Shown piece by piece: positions 43,640 through 56,242 of a stretch of 64,000 nucleotides of DNA. The DNA is from Candidatus Merdivicinus faecavium (GTDB taxonomy: Bacteria; Bacillota; Clostridia; Oscillospirales; Ruminococcaceae), in NCBI GenBank assembly GCA_018716285.1, contig DVKD01000028.1, forward strand, positions 1 to 64,000. The letters run 5' to 3'. Every line of letters begins with the position of its first letter. Position 1 is the stretch's first letter. Position numbers and translations under genes: made by a program. The notes under the pieces are model-generated. The model saw only the letters and a list, made by a program, of their open reading frames with translations, did not search any database and had not been told where the DNA came from.

Positions 43640-43668
43640 TTGCATTTTGACAAATTTCCCGTTATAAT
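43640..43668 (+). promoter_or_regulatory. Promoter of the GH25 gene
   Basis: TTGCAT at 43640-43645, 17-bp spacer, TATAAT at 43663-43668. Confidence 0.8.
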
Positions 43669-43694
43669 GACAAGTGGAGAAAGGTGGTTACTTT

Positions 43695-44759
43695 ATGGAA
43701 CAGCAAACACGCAGACCCCAAAAGCCGCGCCGTGGATTGACCGGCTTTTTTATGATTTTGAGCATCCTGCTCTGTCTGGTCCTGGCAGCCCTGCTGCTCA
43801 TCGGCTGGCTTTCCCAGCGCAGCCGCGCGGCCGAGACCCTCGCACAGACCCAGTCGCTCGAACAGCAGCTGGCCGACACCCAGGCGGAGCTTGCCGAGCT
43901 CCGGGAAACGACGATCCCCGTCGAGCTTTTCCAGGGCTATGCCCAGCAATTTGGGGTGAGCGCCGAGTTCGTCCAGCAGTTTTTCCCGGACAAGCTGGTA
44001 TATAAGGATGAAACCGGCATCGTCTATGCCGATATCGACGAATCGCTCCCGCAGAACAGCTACGACTGGCAGTACCTCTCCCGGGAAGGCGGGCGCTATT
44101 CCTACCTGCCGCCGGACGGGCCGGCCGCCCTTCTCGGCATCGACGTGTCCAGGCACCAGGGCGAGATCGACTGGCAGCGGGTCAAGGCGGACGGGATCTC
44201 CTTTGCCATGCTCCGGGCGGTCTACCGCGGCTACGGCGAGAGCGGCAACCTGCGGGTGGACGAAACTTTTGAAGAGAATCTCGAGGGCGCCCTTGCGGCG
44301 GGCCTCGACGCCGGGATCTATGTCTTCTCCCAGGCCGTAACGGAGGAGGAGGCGATTGAGGAAGCCGAGCTGGCCCTTTCGCTGATCGAAGGGCGCGACA
44401 TCGCTTATCCCGTTGTTTTTGATATGGAAGAGATCGCCGGAGACGCAGCGCGCACCGCCGGCCTCACCACAGAAGAGATCACCGACATCGCCATCGCCTT
44501 CTGCGATACGGTCGAGGCGGCGGGCTATGAATCGATGATCTACGGCAACCTCAAGTGGCTGGCCGCCAAGATGGATCTCTCCCGCCTGACCGGCTACGAC
44601 AAATGGCTCGCCCAGTATTACCGCACGCCGGCCTTCCCCTACGAGTTCCAGATGTGGCAGTACACCAGCACCGGACAGGTCGACGGGATTTCGGGGGATG
44701 TGGACCTCAATCTTTGTTTTGCAGAATATCCTAAAAATGACTTGGAACAAACGGAGTAA
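43695..44759 (+). CDS. Membrane-anchored GH25 lysozyme
   Basis: A 354-aa muramidase. A basic N-terminus (RRPQKPRRGLTG) and one membrane helix (about 22-45) are followed by a coiled-coil stretch (LEQQLADTQAELAELRE) and the GH25 domain from about 145. Catalytic acids are Asp in LGIDVSRHQGEIDW and the DxE pair in VVFDMEEIAG; WQYTSTGQVDGISGDVDLN closes the barrel. It cleaves MurNAc-GlcNAc bonds of peptidoglycan outside the cell. GAGAAAGGTGG precedes the ATG at 43695; the GTG at 43674 overlaps the ribosome binding site and is not used. Confidence 0.93.
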   Translation: MEQQTRRPQKPRRGLTGFFMILSILLCLVLAALLLIGWLSQRSRAAETLAQTQSLEQQLADTQAELAELRETTIPVELFQGYAQQFGVSAEFVQQFFPDKLVYKDETGIVYADIDESLPQNSYDWQYLSREGGRYSYLPPDGPAALLGIDVSRHQGEIDWQRVKADGISFAMLRAVYRGYGESGNLRVDETFEENLEGALAAGLDAGIYVFSQAVTEEEAIEEAELALSLIEGRDIAYPVVFDMEEIAGDAARTAGLTTEEITDIAIAFCDTVEAAGYESMIYGNLKWLAAKMDLSRLTGYDKWLAQYYRTPAFPYEFQMWQYTSTGQVDGISGDVDLNLCFAEYPKNDLEQTE

Positions 44760-44802
44760 TCGGTGTAATATATAGCAATTTTATGAAAAATGCAAAATGT
44801 TC

Positions 44803-44825
44803 ACAGGTAAGATATATTTACCTGT
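44803..44825. promoter_or_regulatory. Inverted-repeat operator ahead of the ROK gene
   Basis: ACAGGTAA (44803-44810) and TTACCTGT (44818-44825) form a perfect 8-bp dyad with a 7-nt AT spacer. A possible -10 (TATAGT, 44837-44842) lies just downstream, so binding here would block the promoter. Autoregulation is the likely use. Confidence 0.7.
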
Positions 44826-44900
44826 TGAAAATTTGGTATAGTATGAAAGGAACCGCGCTTTATAGCGCATTCAAAAAAAGAAGAAAGGCAGGGTAACCCA

Positions 44901-46061
44901 ATGATCTCAAACGGAATCAGTAAACTTGACCTAAAACGCCGCAACCGTATGCAGATTCTCCGTCTGCTGCGCCGCAACGGACCGACATCCAGAATCGACA
45001 TAGCACGGGAAATTGGTATTACCAAAGCGGCCGTCACCATCATTACCAACGAGATGATCCAGGACGGTATCTTGTACGAAAAGGGCGAACAGCGCACGCC
45101 CGAGGCCCGCGCCACCCGGGGCCGCAAAAAGATCCTCCTCGACATCTGCGCCACCTACAAGATGGACATGGGCATAGTGCTGGAGGGGCAAAACCTCTAC
45201 GCCGGCGTCTCCACCCTCTGGGGCGAGGTCGTCGAAAAGCAGACCGTCCCCGTCGCCATCGGCGCCTCGCGGGAGGAGATCGTCACCCAAATGGAGGATC
45301 TCTACCGCCAGCTCATCTACAAAAACGACCTGAAGCCGGAACAGATCACCGGGCTTGGGATCTGCATCAGCCCCCGCTTTTTCGACACCCTGCACATCAA
45401 GCGGGGCGTCCAGCCGGATTACAGCGATTTCGAAAAATATATCCAGAAGTTTGTCCATGTTCCCTTCCTCTTCGGCACCCTCTCCGAGGGGGCGGCCATC
45501 GCGGAGGTCGACTACTGGCAGCACAAGACCGTGCCCGCCGACGACATCATGCTCATCCGCTGCGCGGAAACCCTTGAGGGCGCGGTCATCATCGGGCAGG
45601 AGCTTTACCGCGGCGCGTCGGGCCGGGTGCTCCATATCCCGGAGCCGGACCGTTCTGCGGTGGAGAAAGCCCTTTGGGAAAAGGCGGGCGAGGTCTTTTC
45701 CGCCGAACGGACCCCCAACCTCTGGCGGCTGACCGACGGCAATATCGGACGGCTCCGCTACATCCTGCGGGAGGGACGAACCTTTGAATGCGACAAACCG
45801 ATTCAGAATCTGCTCGAGGAATTTGTCCGGGCGCGCGCCAGCAACATCCCGCTGGCCGCAGAACTCTACGATCCCGGCAAAATTCTCCTCTTCGCCGCCC
45901 ATCCGGGCGAAAAATGGATCGCCGAGACGATCCGCAAGCTGCTTGCCGAGCAGCTTCCCGGCTACACGGTCGAGCTCTGCCGCCTCGAGGAGCGCTGCCT
46001 TTTTCTGGCCGGCGCCGCCCTTGCCACCCGCGAGTTCTTCGGCAACCGCGGAGGGTATTGA
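44901..46061 (+). CDS. ROK-family-like transcriptional regulator, degenerate
   Basis: A 386-aa protein. The N-terminal winged helix (NRMQILRLLRRNGPTSRIDI, AREIGITKAAVTIITNEMI) is a clear ROK/NagC-type DNA-binding domain. The C-terminal domain has the ROK fold length, but the ATP-binding GGTK-type loop is gone (MDMGIVLEGQNLYAGV) and the zinc motif CxCGxxGCxE is absent (GASGRVLHIPEPDRSAV). LSEGAAIAEVDYW replaces the usual DNDANAAALGE. It therefore probably no longer binds sugars in the standard way. A dyad operator lies upstream. No sugar operon is adjacent. Confidence 0.82.
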   Translation: MISNGISKLDLKRRNRMQILRLLRRNGPTSRIDIAREIGITKAAVTIITNEMIQDGILYEKGEQRTPEARATRGRKKILLDICATYKMDMGIVLEGQNLYAGVSTLWGEVVEKQTVPVAIGASREEIVTQMEDLYRQLIYKNDLKPEQITGLGICISPRFFDTLHIKRGVQPDYSDFEKYIQKFVHVPFLFGTLSEGAAIAEVDYWQHKTVPADDIMLIRCAETLEGAVIIGQELYRGASGRVLHIPEPDRSAVEKALWEKAGEVFSAERTPNLWRLTDGNIGRLRYILREGRTFECDKPIQNLLEEFVRARASNIPLAAELYDPGKILLFAAHPGEKWIAETIRKLLAEQLPGYTVELCRLEERCLFLAGAALATREFFGNRGGY

Positions 46062-46085
46062 GCCGCCGGCACCCGCCGTATGTGC

Positions 46086-46130
46086 AAAACAACCCGGAAC
46101 GATGCAGGACACATCGTTCCGGGTTGTTTT
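46086..46130. terminator. Strong bidirectional terminator
   Basis: A perfect 19-bp stem AAAACAACCCGGAACGATG / CATCGTTCCGGGTTGTTTT with a 7-nt loop, between the convergent ROK and DUF6054-like genes. Confidence 0.95.
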
Positions 46131-46163
46131 AATTGACACGGGAAAAAGGCGCGCCCGCGGAGG

Positions 46164-46511
46164 TCAGCGCTCCACAAAGCCCAATCCCCGCAGGGAATCG
46201 GCGGCGCTTTCGACAAAATCCTCCTCTGCGCCCCAGGAGAATCCGAAAAGAGACCCGTTTCCGCCGCCGGTGCCGGCCAGAAATGCCCGGATGCGGCCCG
46301 CATGGCTTACCAGCTGCACCGTCAGGCTGGCACGGCTGCTGTTGCGCATATAATACTTCTCGTATATCCTCGTGATAATCGTCACATCATTTATTTTTGC
46401 TTCGTCGCGGGACACGAGCTCTACGCTCGCGCCGCTGCGGCTGACAGCCTCGTCCAGCTCAGCGGCAATGCCGCGCGGTTCCCCGCTGCCGTATAAAACA
46501 ACCTGCGCCAT
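46164..46511 (-). CDS. DUF6054-like protein
   Basis: A 115-aa soluble protein. The plan SGEPRGIAAELDEAVSRSGAS, then a beta-rich middle (INDVTIITRIYEKYYMRNSS, ASLTVQLVSHAGRIRAFLAG), and a C-terminal helix (FVESAADSLRGLGF) matches what I remember of DUF6054, a small family of clostridia with unknown role. GGAGGAG lies before the ATG at 46511. It is the last gene of the operon that starts with the metallophosphoesterase, 51 nt after lepA. Confidence 0.6.
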   Translation of the reverse strand: MAQVVLYGSGEPRGIAAELDEAVSRSGASVELVSRDEAKINDVTIITRIYEKYYMRNSSRASLTVQLVSHAGRIRAFLAGTGGGNGSLFGFSWGAEEDFVESAADSLRGLGFVER

Positions 46512-46562
46512 ATCTGTTCTCCTCCTCTCCATTCCCGGAAAAAGCTGCCGGGCTCTCCTCCA

Positions 46563-48374
<1,812 letters not shown>

Positions 48375-48402
48375 GTAAGACACCTTCCGTTTCTATTTCA
48401 AA

Positions 48403-48942
48403 TTACATGCTGCGCGCCGCCCGCTCGAAGGCGGCGGCGTCAACCTGATACTCGTCTTCTATGAGAAGATAGGGCGCGCCGTGGGCCCTGCACTCCGCGA
48501 GCTGCGCCCGGTTGTCCCGCAGGAGCATCTCCTGGGTGCACCAGCTGTCGTCCAGGCGGCGCTCGATATCGCTCGCGTGGGCCCTGATGTCGGCAAAATG
48601 CTCCCGGATGTAATCCTCGCTCAAAATCAGCCAGAGGGCGCGGATCTGCCCGCGCTGCTCCGGCGAAAAGTCCTCCGCGTAATGACAGGGGATGTAGCAG
48701 CCCTCCACAATGAGGTGCTGCCCGTTTTCCAGGGCGGTTTTGACCATCTCCCGGACAATGTTCCAGAGGTAGGGGGTGAGCTCCGCGTCGGGGCTCTCGG
48801 GGGAAAGGTCTGCCACCCCGCTGCGGATGAGGCCCATCTTCAGGTGGTCGATCAAGAGGTAGGGGATGCGGTGCGCTTCCAGCAGCTTCTGCGCCAAAAG
48901 GGTCTTGCCGCTGTGGGAGCTGCCGCCGATGAGGTAGATCAT
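48403..48942 (-). CDS. P-loop kinase-like protein
   Basis: A 179-aa P-loop NTPase. MIYLIGGSSHSGKTLLAQKL is a kinase-type Walker A; LIVEGCYIPCHYAEDF and LWLILSEDYIREHFADIRAH resemble the LID and substrate region of small-molecule kinases such as the 2-phosphoglycerate kinase group. The phosphate acceptor is unknown. GAAAGGA lies 10 nt before the ATG. It sits between the metallophosphoesterase (18 nt) and lepA genes in one operon. Confidence 0.75.
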   Translation of the reverse strand: MIYLIGGSSHSGKTLLAQKLLEAHRIPYLLIDHLKMGLIRSGVADLSPESPDAELTPYLWNIVREMVKTALENGQHLIVEGCYIPCHYAEDFSPEQRGQIRALWLILSEDYIREHFADIRAHASDIERRLDDSWCTQEMLLRDNRAQLAECRAHGAPYLLIEDEYQVDAAAFERAARSM

Positions 48943-48960
48943 GGGCTTGCCATCCTTTCG

Positions 48961-49428
48961 TCAGATTTCCACAAGGAAGGTCATGATCCCGCCCGGCGTC
49001 ACGTCGATCACACCGTAGGAGGCCTTGCCGTCCCGCGGGCAGGAGGGGCTGCCGGGGTTTAAGACGTAGATGCCCTCGTCGTAGTGGGTGTCGCCGCGGT
49101 GGGTGTGGCCGTAGAGGGCGATGCGGCAGCCGTTTTTGCGCGCCTGCGCGGCGATCTCCCCGACGCTGTGGAAGGTATAGCCGTGGCAGAGGAAGATCTT
49201 CACATCCTCCGCCATCGTCACATGGGTGATGGGCCAGCGGCTGGCAAAGTCGCAGTTGCCCCGCACCGCCTCGAAGGGGAGGTCGGGGTAGAGCGCGAGC
49301 AGGTCGTCGATCTCCCGCGCGCCGTCCCCCAGATGGAGGAAGAGGCCGGCCTCACCGCGGTGCTTGTCCACGATGCGGCGGAGGGTGCGGAAGTCGCGGT
49401 GGGTGTCTGAAATCACGATAACGCGCAT
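48961..49428 (-). CDS. YfcE/MJ0936 family metallophosphoesterase
   Basis: A 155-aa phosphodiesterase. The metal-binding motifs are in order: VIVISDTHRD, LHLGDGAREID, VRGNCDFA, LCHGY and YGHTHRGD. Such proteins hydrolyse phosphodiesters in vitro; the native substrate is unknown. The track shows a long N-terminal extension, but AGGAGA lies just before the ATG at 49428 (MRVIVISDTH), with a promoter behind it. It is the first of four genes on this strand. Confidence 0.9.
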   Translation of the reverse strand: MRVIVISDTHRDFRTLRRIVDKHRGEAGLFLHLGDGAREIDDLLALYPDLPFEAVRGNCDFASRWPITHVTMAEDVKIFLCHGYTFHSVGEIAAQARKNGCRIALYGHTHRGDTHYDEGIYVLNPGSPSCPRDGKASYGVIDVTPGGIMTFLVEI

Positions 49429-49467
49429 GGCAGTTCTCCTTTGCATAAAATGGCAGGCTGTATCATA

Positions 49468-49496
49468 AGTATAGGGTATCCCGGCTTTCCCGTCAA
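49468..49496 (-). promoter_or_regulatory. Promoter of the metallophosphoesterase-lepA operon
   Basis: On the minus strand: TTGACG (49496-49491), 17-bp spacer, TATACT (49473-49468). Confidence 0.85.
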
Positions 49497-49549
49497 TCCC
49501 TTTTTGGGAAATCCGGGCGCGGCATTCCGCAGAAAGGAAGGTAGTCTCG

Positions 49550-49804
49550 ATGGACCTCCAGAATCCCAACCTGGCCAAGGTGCTCGGCATAGTGGGCAAA
49601 AAGCTCGGCGCCGATCCAAACGTCCTGCAAAAAGACCTGCAGGCCGGGAAATACGACGCGGTTCTCCGGAAAATGAACCCCAATGACGCTGCAAAGCTCC
49701 AGCAGATCCTCAACAACCCCTCCCTGGCCCAGCAGCTCGTCAATACCCCGCAGGCCCAGCAGATGCTCAAAAACATCCTGAACCAGTCAAATCAGAAAAA
49801 ATAA
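49550..49804 (+). CDS. Uncharacterised small helical protein (cassette gene 1)
   Basis: An 84-aa, all-helical, Gln/Asn-rich protein (LAKVLGIVGKKLGADPNVLQ, LQQILNNPSLAQQLVNTPQA). No signal peptide or membrane segment is seen. AAGGAAGG lies 8 nt before the ATG. It is followed after 27 nt by the second gene of the cassette. The pattern of short helices separated by Pro/Asn resembles small conserved proteins of clostridia with no assigned function. A structural or sporulation role is only a guess. Confidence 0.65.
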   Translation: MDLQNPNLAKVLGIVGKKLGADPNVLQKDLQAGKYDAVLRKMNPNDAAKLQQILNNPSLAQQLVNTPQAQQMLKNILNQSNQKK

Positions 49805-49831
49805 GGCCGTCATGCCGGAAAGGAGCGGACG

Positions 49832-50245
49832 ATGGACGATCTCACCGCAAAGGTGCAGCAGATCCTCGGCAGCGAGGACGGCATGCGCCAGCTGCAGGAA
49901 ATGGCGAAAATGCTCGGCCTTTCAGGGGACGGCGGCGGATCAGGCGGCGGAGAATCCGGCGCCGCCGCTCCGGGCGGCCTGGACCTCGGGTCGCTCCTTT
50001 CCGGCCAGCAGGAGGACCCTCCGCCGATCTCCCCCGCCGACCTCATGCGGATCGGGGGCATGATGCAGAACATGAAGCAGGATACCCCCGGCACCACCCT
50101 GCTCAAAGCCCTCCGCCCCCTCCTGCGGGAGGAGCGGCAGAAAAAGGTCGACCAGGCTGTGCGGATGATGCGGCTCTTCTCCCTGCTGCCCATTTTGCAG
50201 GAAAGCGGGCTGCTCAAAGGCCTGCTCGGCGGGGACGGGAGCTGA
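49832..50245 (+). CDS. Uncharacterised protein with Gly-rich linker (cassette gene 2)
   Basis: A 137-aa protein. The N-terminal helix (DDLTAKVQQILGSEDGMRQL) resembles gene 1, and a Gly/Ser-rich linker (GDGGGSGGGESG) separates it from a basic helical block (LLKALRPLLREERQKKVDQA, then MMRLFSLLPILQ). The second block is a motif I associate with conserved unknown proteins of clostridia. AAAGGAG lies 6 nt before the ATG. It is co-transcribed with its neighbours. Confidence 0.65.
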   Translation: MDDLTAKVQQILGSEDGMRQLQEMAKMLGLSGDGGGSGGGESGAAAPGGLDLGSLLSGQQEDPPPISPADLMRIGGMMQNMKQDTPGTTLLKALRPLLREERQKKVDQAVRMMRLFSLLPILQESGLLKGLLGGDGS

Positions 50246-50281
50246 CGGACAAGCGCTTTTGGGAAAGGAAGGGACACACGG

Positions 50282-50695
50282 ATGGCAGTTTTGCAAAGCA
50301 GCGGGTACTCGGCTTCGGAATTCTCCTCCATGCAGCAGGACGCGATGCAGCGGGTGCGGGAGATGCAGCGCCGGGCCAGGGAACGGCTCGAAGCCTCCAA
50401 CCGGATGGCAACCGGCCTTCCCGCCGCGCAGCCCCCGCCCGCACCGGGCATGACGGCACGGAACACGCCCGCGCAGAGCGCGAGCGCCATGCACAACGTC
50501 TCCCCGGCCCGGACGCGCGCGCCCGCCCAGCATCCCGCGCCGCAGGCTTCGGGCGCATTCCCCTTTCAGGGCATCCTCGAAAAGCTCGGGATGGACGGGG
50601 AGACGGGGCTCATTCTCATCCTGCTTTTGCTGCTCATCAACGAGGGCGCGGACCGCACGGTCATCCTCGCCCTCGTCTATATCCTGGTCGCCTGA
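50282..50695 (+). CDS. Uncharacterised protein with hydrophobic C-terminus (cassette gene 3)
   Basis: A 137-aa protein. A charged helix (MQQDAMQRVREMQRRARERL) is followed by a Pro/Ala-rich linker and a hydrophobic C-terminus (TGLILILLLLLINEGADRTV, ILALVYILVA) that could be two short membrane helices around a polar turn. The protein may anchor the cassette products at a membrane. AAGGAAGGG precedes the ATG. It ends 5 nt before the convergent patatin gene. Confidence 0.65.
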   Translation: MAVLQSSGYSASEFSSMQQDAMQRVREMQRRARERLEASNRMATGLPAAQPPPAPGMTARNTPAQSASAMHNVSPARTRAPAQHPAPQASGAFPFQGILEKLGMDGETGLILILLLLLINEGADRTVILALVYILVA

Positions 50696-50700
50696 GCGCC

Positions 50701-51552
50701 TTACGGCCGGAAAAAGCCGGGCGCCGCGGCCTTGACCGCCGCCTTTGCGTCCGCGTAGCCGCTTTCGTAGAGGGCGCGGAGCTTGCCGAGGTCTTTTTCA
50801 AACCGGCTGATGCCGACCGGGCGGGCGGGGGCGATGACGACCGCTTTGCCCTCCCGCTCGAGCTGGAAGACGCGGCGGCGGGATTCGTTGTAGACCTCAT
50901 GCCGCCGGTCCAGGGTGGCGACCATCTCGGGATACTGGCCGTACAGCCGCTTGTAGACCGCCCGGAACTTCTCGGGCGATTTTTCGTAGCCCCGGTGCTG
51001 GGTCAGGACGACGACCAGCGGGCCGCAGCCGTCGCGCAGCGCCTTTTCAAAGGGGATGGGGTCGGAGGTCCCGCCGTCGAGGAATTTCCGCCCGCGGAAT
51101 TCGACGATCGGGGAAAAGACCGGGATGGCCGAAGAGGCGCGCAGCACGGTCGAGTCGCGGTTCATCGCCTCGATGCCGAAATAGGCGGGTTTTCCGGTCT
51201 GGACGTCGGTGACGCCGGCGACGAACTCGCAGGGGTTCTTTAAGAAGGTGTCGTAGTCAAAGGGGTCGAGCCGGTTGGGGATTTCGTCGAAGATGAAATC
51301 CATCCCGAACATCGAGCCGGTCCGCAGGAGGTTTTTGACCCCCACATAGCGGCCGTCCTCCAGGTAGGCGGTGTTGATTCGGAAGCTCCGCCCCCTCTGC
51401 TTCGAGAGATAGGAGGAGGCATGGCAGGCGCCGGCCGACACGCCGATGCAGTAGTCGAATTCGATCCCTTCATCCATAAAATAGTCGAGGACGCCCGCGG
51501 TGTAAAGCCCCCGCATGCCGCCGCCCTCCAGCACAAGTCCGCGTTTCATCAT
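50701..51552 (-). CDS. Patatin-like phospholipase
   Basis: A 283-aa serine lipid acyl hydrolase (YjjU/RssA-like group). The oxyanion loop is LVLEGGGMRGLYTAGVLDYF, the nucleophile elbow is GVSAGACHA (GxSxG), and the catalytic Asp lies in FLDGGTSDPIPFEKAL (DGG). No signal peptide is seen, so it acts in the cytoplasm or at the inner membrane face. GGAAAGGA lies 7 nt before the ATG. It stands alone, downstream of carB but separated by the carB terminator. Confidence 0.92.
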   Translation of the reverse strand: MMKRGLVLEGGGMRGLYTAGVLDYFMDEGIEFDYCIGVSAGACHASSYLSKQRGRSFRINTAYLEDGRYVGVKNLLRTGSMFGMDFIFDEIPNRLDPFDYDTFLKNPCEFVAGVTDVQTGKPAYFGIEAMNRDSTVLRASSAIPVFSPIVEFRGRKFLDGGTSDPIPFEKALRDGCGPLVVVLTQHRGYEKSPEKFRAVYKRLYGQYPEMVATLDRRHEVYNESRRRVFQLEREGKAVVIAPARPVGISRFEKDLGKLRALYESGYADAKAAVKAAAPGFFRP

Positions 51553-51651
51553 CAGTTCATCCTTTCCGGCAGTTTTTTGTGATTTCTCTTTCTATCATAC
51601 AACGAAACCGGCCGCTTTGCAACCGCGAAAAATGACGGGAATATGAAAAAT

Positions 51652-51680
51652 CAGGGATGGGCCGCCATAGCCCATCCCTG
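51652..51680 (-). terminator. Terminator of carB
   Basis: CAGGGATGGGC / GCCCATCCCTG stem with a 7-nt loop, followed by ATTTTT on the minus strand. Confidence 0.88.
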
Positions 51681-51692
51681 CCGCGTTTTTGA

Positions 51693-54905
<3,213 letters not shown>

Positions 54906-55034
54906 TGGCGCTCACCTTTCTTTACTCGAGACTGCAAGCCGGAATATCGGAAGTTCCGACGGCATACAGATAAACCATGACGGACAACTCCGTCACGGCT
55001 TCCTCTAAAACTTCTTCGAAAATTTGCTATTCTT
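54906..55034 (-). other. carB leader
   Basis: About 120 nt of transcribed leader. It has a TGACGGA/TCCGTCA hairpin with a 4-nt loop (54978-54995) and a TCGGAA/TTCCGA dyad, but no T-tract, so no clear attenuator or PyrR site is visible. Confidence 0.45.
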
Positions 55035-55063
55035 ATTTTACAACCGCGGCGGCCAAAATGCAA
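55035..55063 (-). promoter_or_regulatory. Promoter of carB
   Basis: On the minus strand: TTGCAT (55063-55058), 17-bp spacer, TAAAAT (55040-55035). Confidence 0.75.
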
Positions 55064-55164
55064 GGATATTTTTCGATTTTTTCCGACTTTTCATGCTCTG
55101 CACAAAAATCTGCCCCGCCGCAAAAAACTTACCGGGCTTTTCCATAAAAGCTGTTTTTCCGCCC

Positions 55165-55556
55165 TCCACACAAGATATTGTGGAAGGCGCCTCCGCACTG
55201 CCTTTCCACACTTTCCACCGAGCAAATGTGGAAAACTTCCCGCGAAAAGTCCGATTTTACCGCGAAATTTGCAATTTGTTCGCAATTTTGTGTGGAAAAG
55301 TCTTCCTTCCACCAGTGTGGAGTGTTGATAACTGTGTGGAAAATGTGGAATTCCTGTAATTTTTGCCTGATTTTTACATTTCGTAAAAGCCGCTTGATTC
55401 TGCAGGCCAGTTTTACGGGCTTTTTTCATTTTTGACGTGCTTTGACAATCCGCGCGGTTTTTCCACAGCCTTTCCCCCGCGCGCAAAAAAGCGCAGAAAA
55501 ACGCAAAAATGCGGCCGGCGCCTCCCCGGACCGCCGACCGCTAAATATTGTGGAAG
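55165..55556. other. Cluster of DnaA-box-like 9-mers in noncoding DNA
   Basis: The roughly 550-nt gap between the carB promoter and the SLOG gene has no gene. It carries TGTGGAAAA at 55227, 55291 and 55335, its complement TTTTCCACA at 55459, the 12-mer ATATTGTGGAAG at 55175 and 55545, and further TTCCAC/GTGGA partial sites. TTTTCCACA is one base from the DnaA box TTATCCACA. The stretch is more AT-rich than the flanks. It may be a replication origin, a DnaA-titration site or another regulator's array. Confidence 0.6.
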
Positions 55557-55611
55557 AAGAAAAACTTCTCCCCGCTTTCCCCCTACTTGAAAACTCCGGC
55601 AAAAAAGTGTA

Positions 55612-56136
55612 TCATGATAAAGACGCCGCCCCTCCGGCCAGGAGAACGAGGTCCAGCTCCCGGTTTTTCCCCTGGGCATAGCGGACAGTGTAGCCGGTGC
55701 CTCCGTCGCTGCCCTCCTGCCAGATCCCGATGACCCGGGCGGCATGGTCGACCATATACCGGTCCCGCGCAAGGAAGCAGCCCTTGTAGTAGCCGCCGCT
55801 CAGGACGACCTCCTCGCTGCAGAAGCGCCGCAGCCGCCGCAGCCGGGCCTTCCATTCCCGCGGCCACCCCTCCCCATGCCCCCGGAAGGGCATGACGGCG
55901 ACAAGCCGGAGCTCCGGGAAAACCTCCTGCAGGGAGAGAACCATCTCCCCCGCCCAGATATCCACCCCCTGCGCCATGCCGCAGAGGAAGGTGGTATAGC
56001 CCTCGTCCACAGCCCGCAGGATGCGCTGCTGGAGCTGATGGCGCGCCTCGTAGAGGGCCGCCGGATCGCGGCCGCAGGCCTCCCACAGCTTGTCCGGACG
56101 GTGGCCGGTGAAACAGACGGTCGTTTTCAGATCCAT
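55612..56136 (-). CDS. SLOG-family protein (DUF1273/YpsA-like)
   Basis: A 174-aa Rossmann-like protein. It opens KTTVCFTGHRPDKLW, followed by LCGMAQGVDIWAGEMVLSLQ and LVAVMPFRGHGEGWP; the GG motif region is VLSGGYYKGCFLARDRYMVD. This is the YpsA/DUF1273 group of the SLOG superfamily, whose members bind nucleotide-derived ligands. AAGGAGG lies before the ATG at 56136, so the track's first 13 residues are dropped. It faces away from alr, next to the DnaA-box-like cluster. Confidence 0.85.
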   Translation of the reverse strand: MDLKTTVCFTGHRPDKLWEACGRDPAALYEARHQLQQRILRAVDEGYTTFLCGMAQGVDIWAGEMVLSLQEVFPELRLVAVMPFRGHGEGWPREWKARLRRLRRFCSEEVVLSGGYYKGCFLARDRYMVDHAARVIGIWQEGSDGGTGYTVRYAQGKNRELDLVLLAGGAASLS

Positions 56137-56242
56137 ACGCGCCCTCCTTCTCGGATTCTGAGGCCAGTATATCACGGAAATGTGGCAGAATTATGAAATT
56201 TCTTCGAAGAAATAAACATTTGTTTGAAAGGACGTATTGCTG

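Noticed and set aside
43650-43668. TTGACA next to TATAAT ahead of the GH25 gene
   Set aside because: The spacing is only 10 bp; TTGCAT 17 bp from the -10 box is the workable -35.
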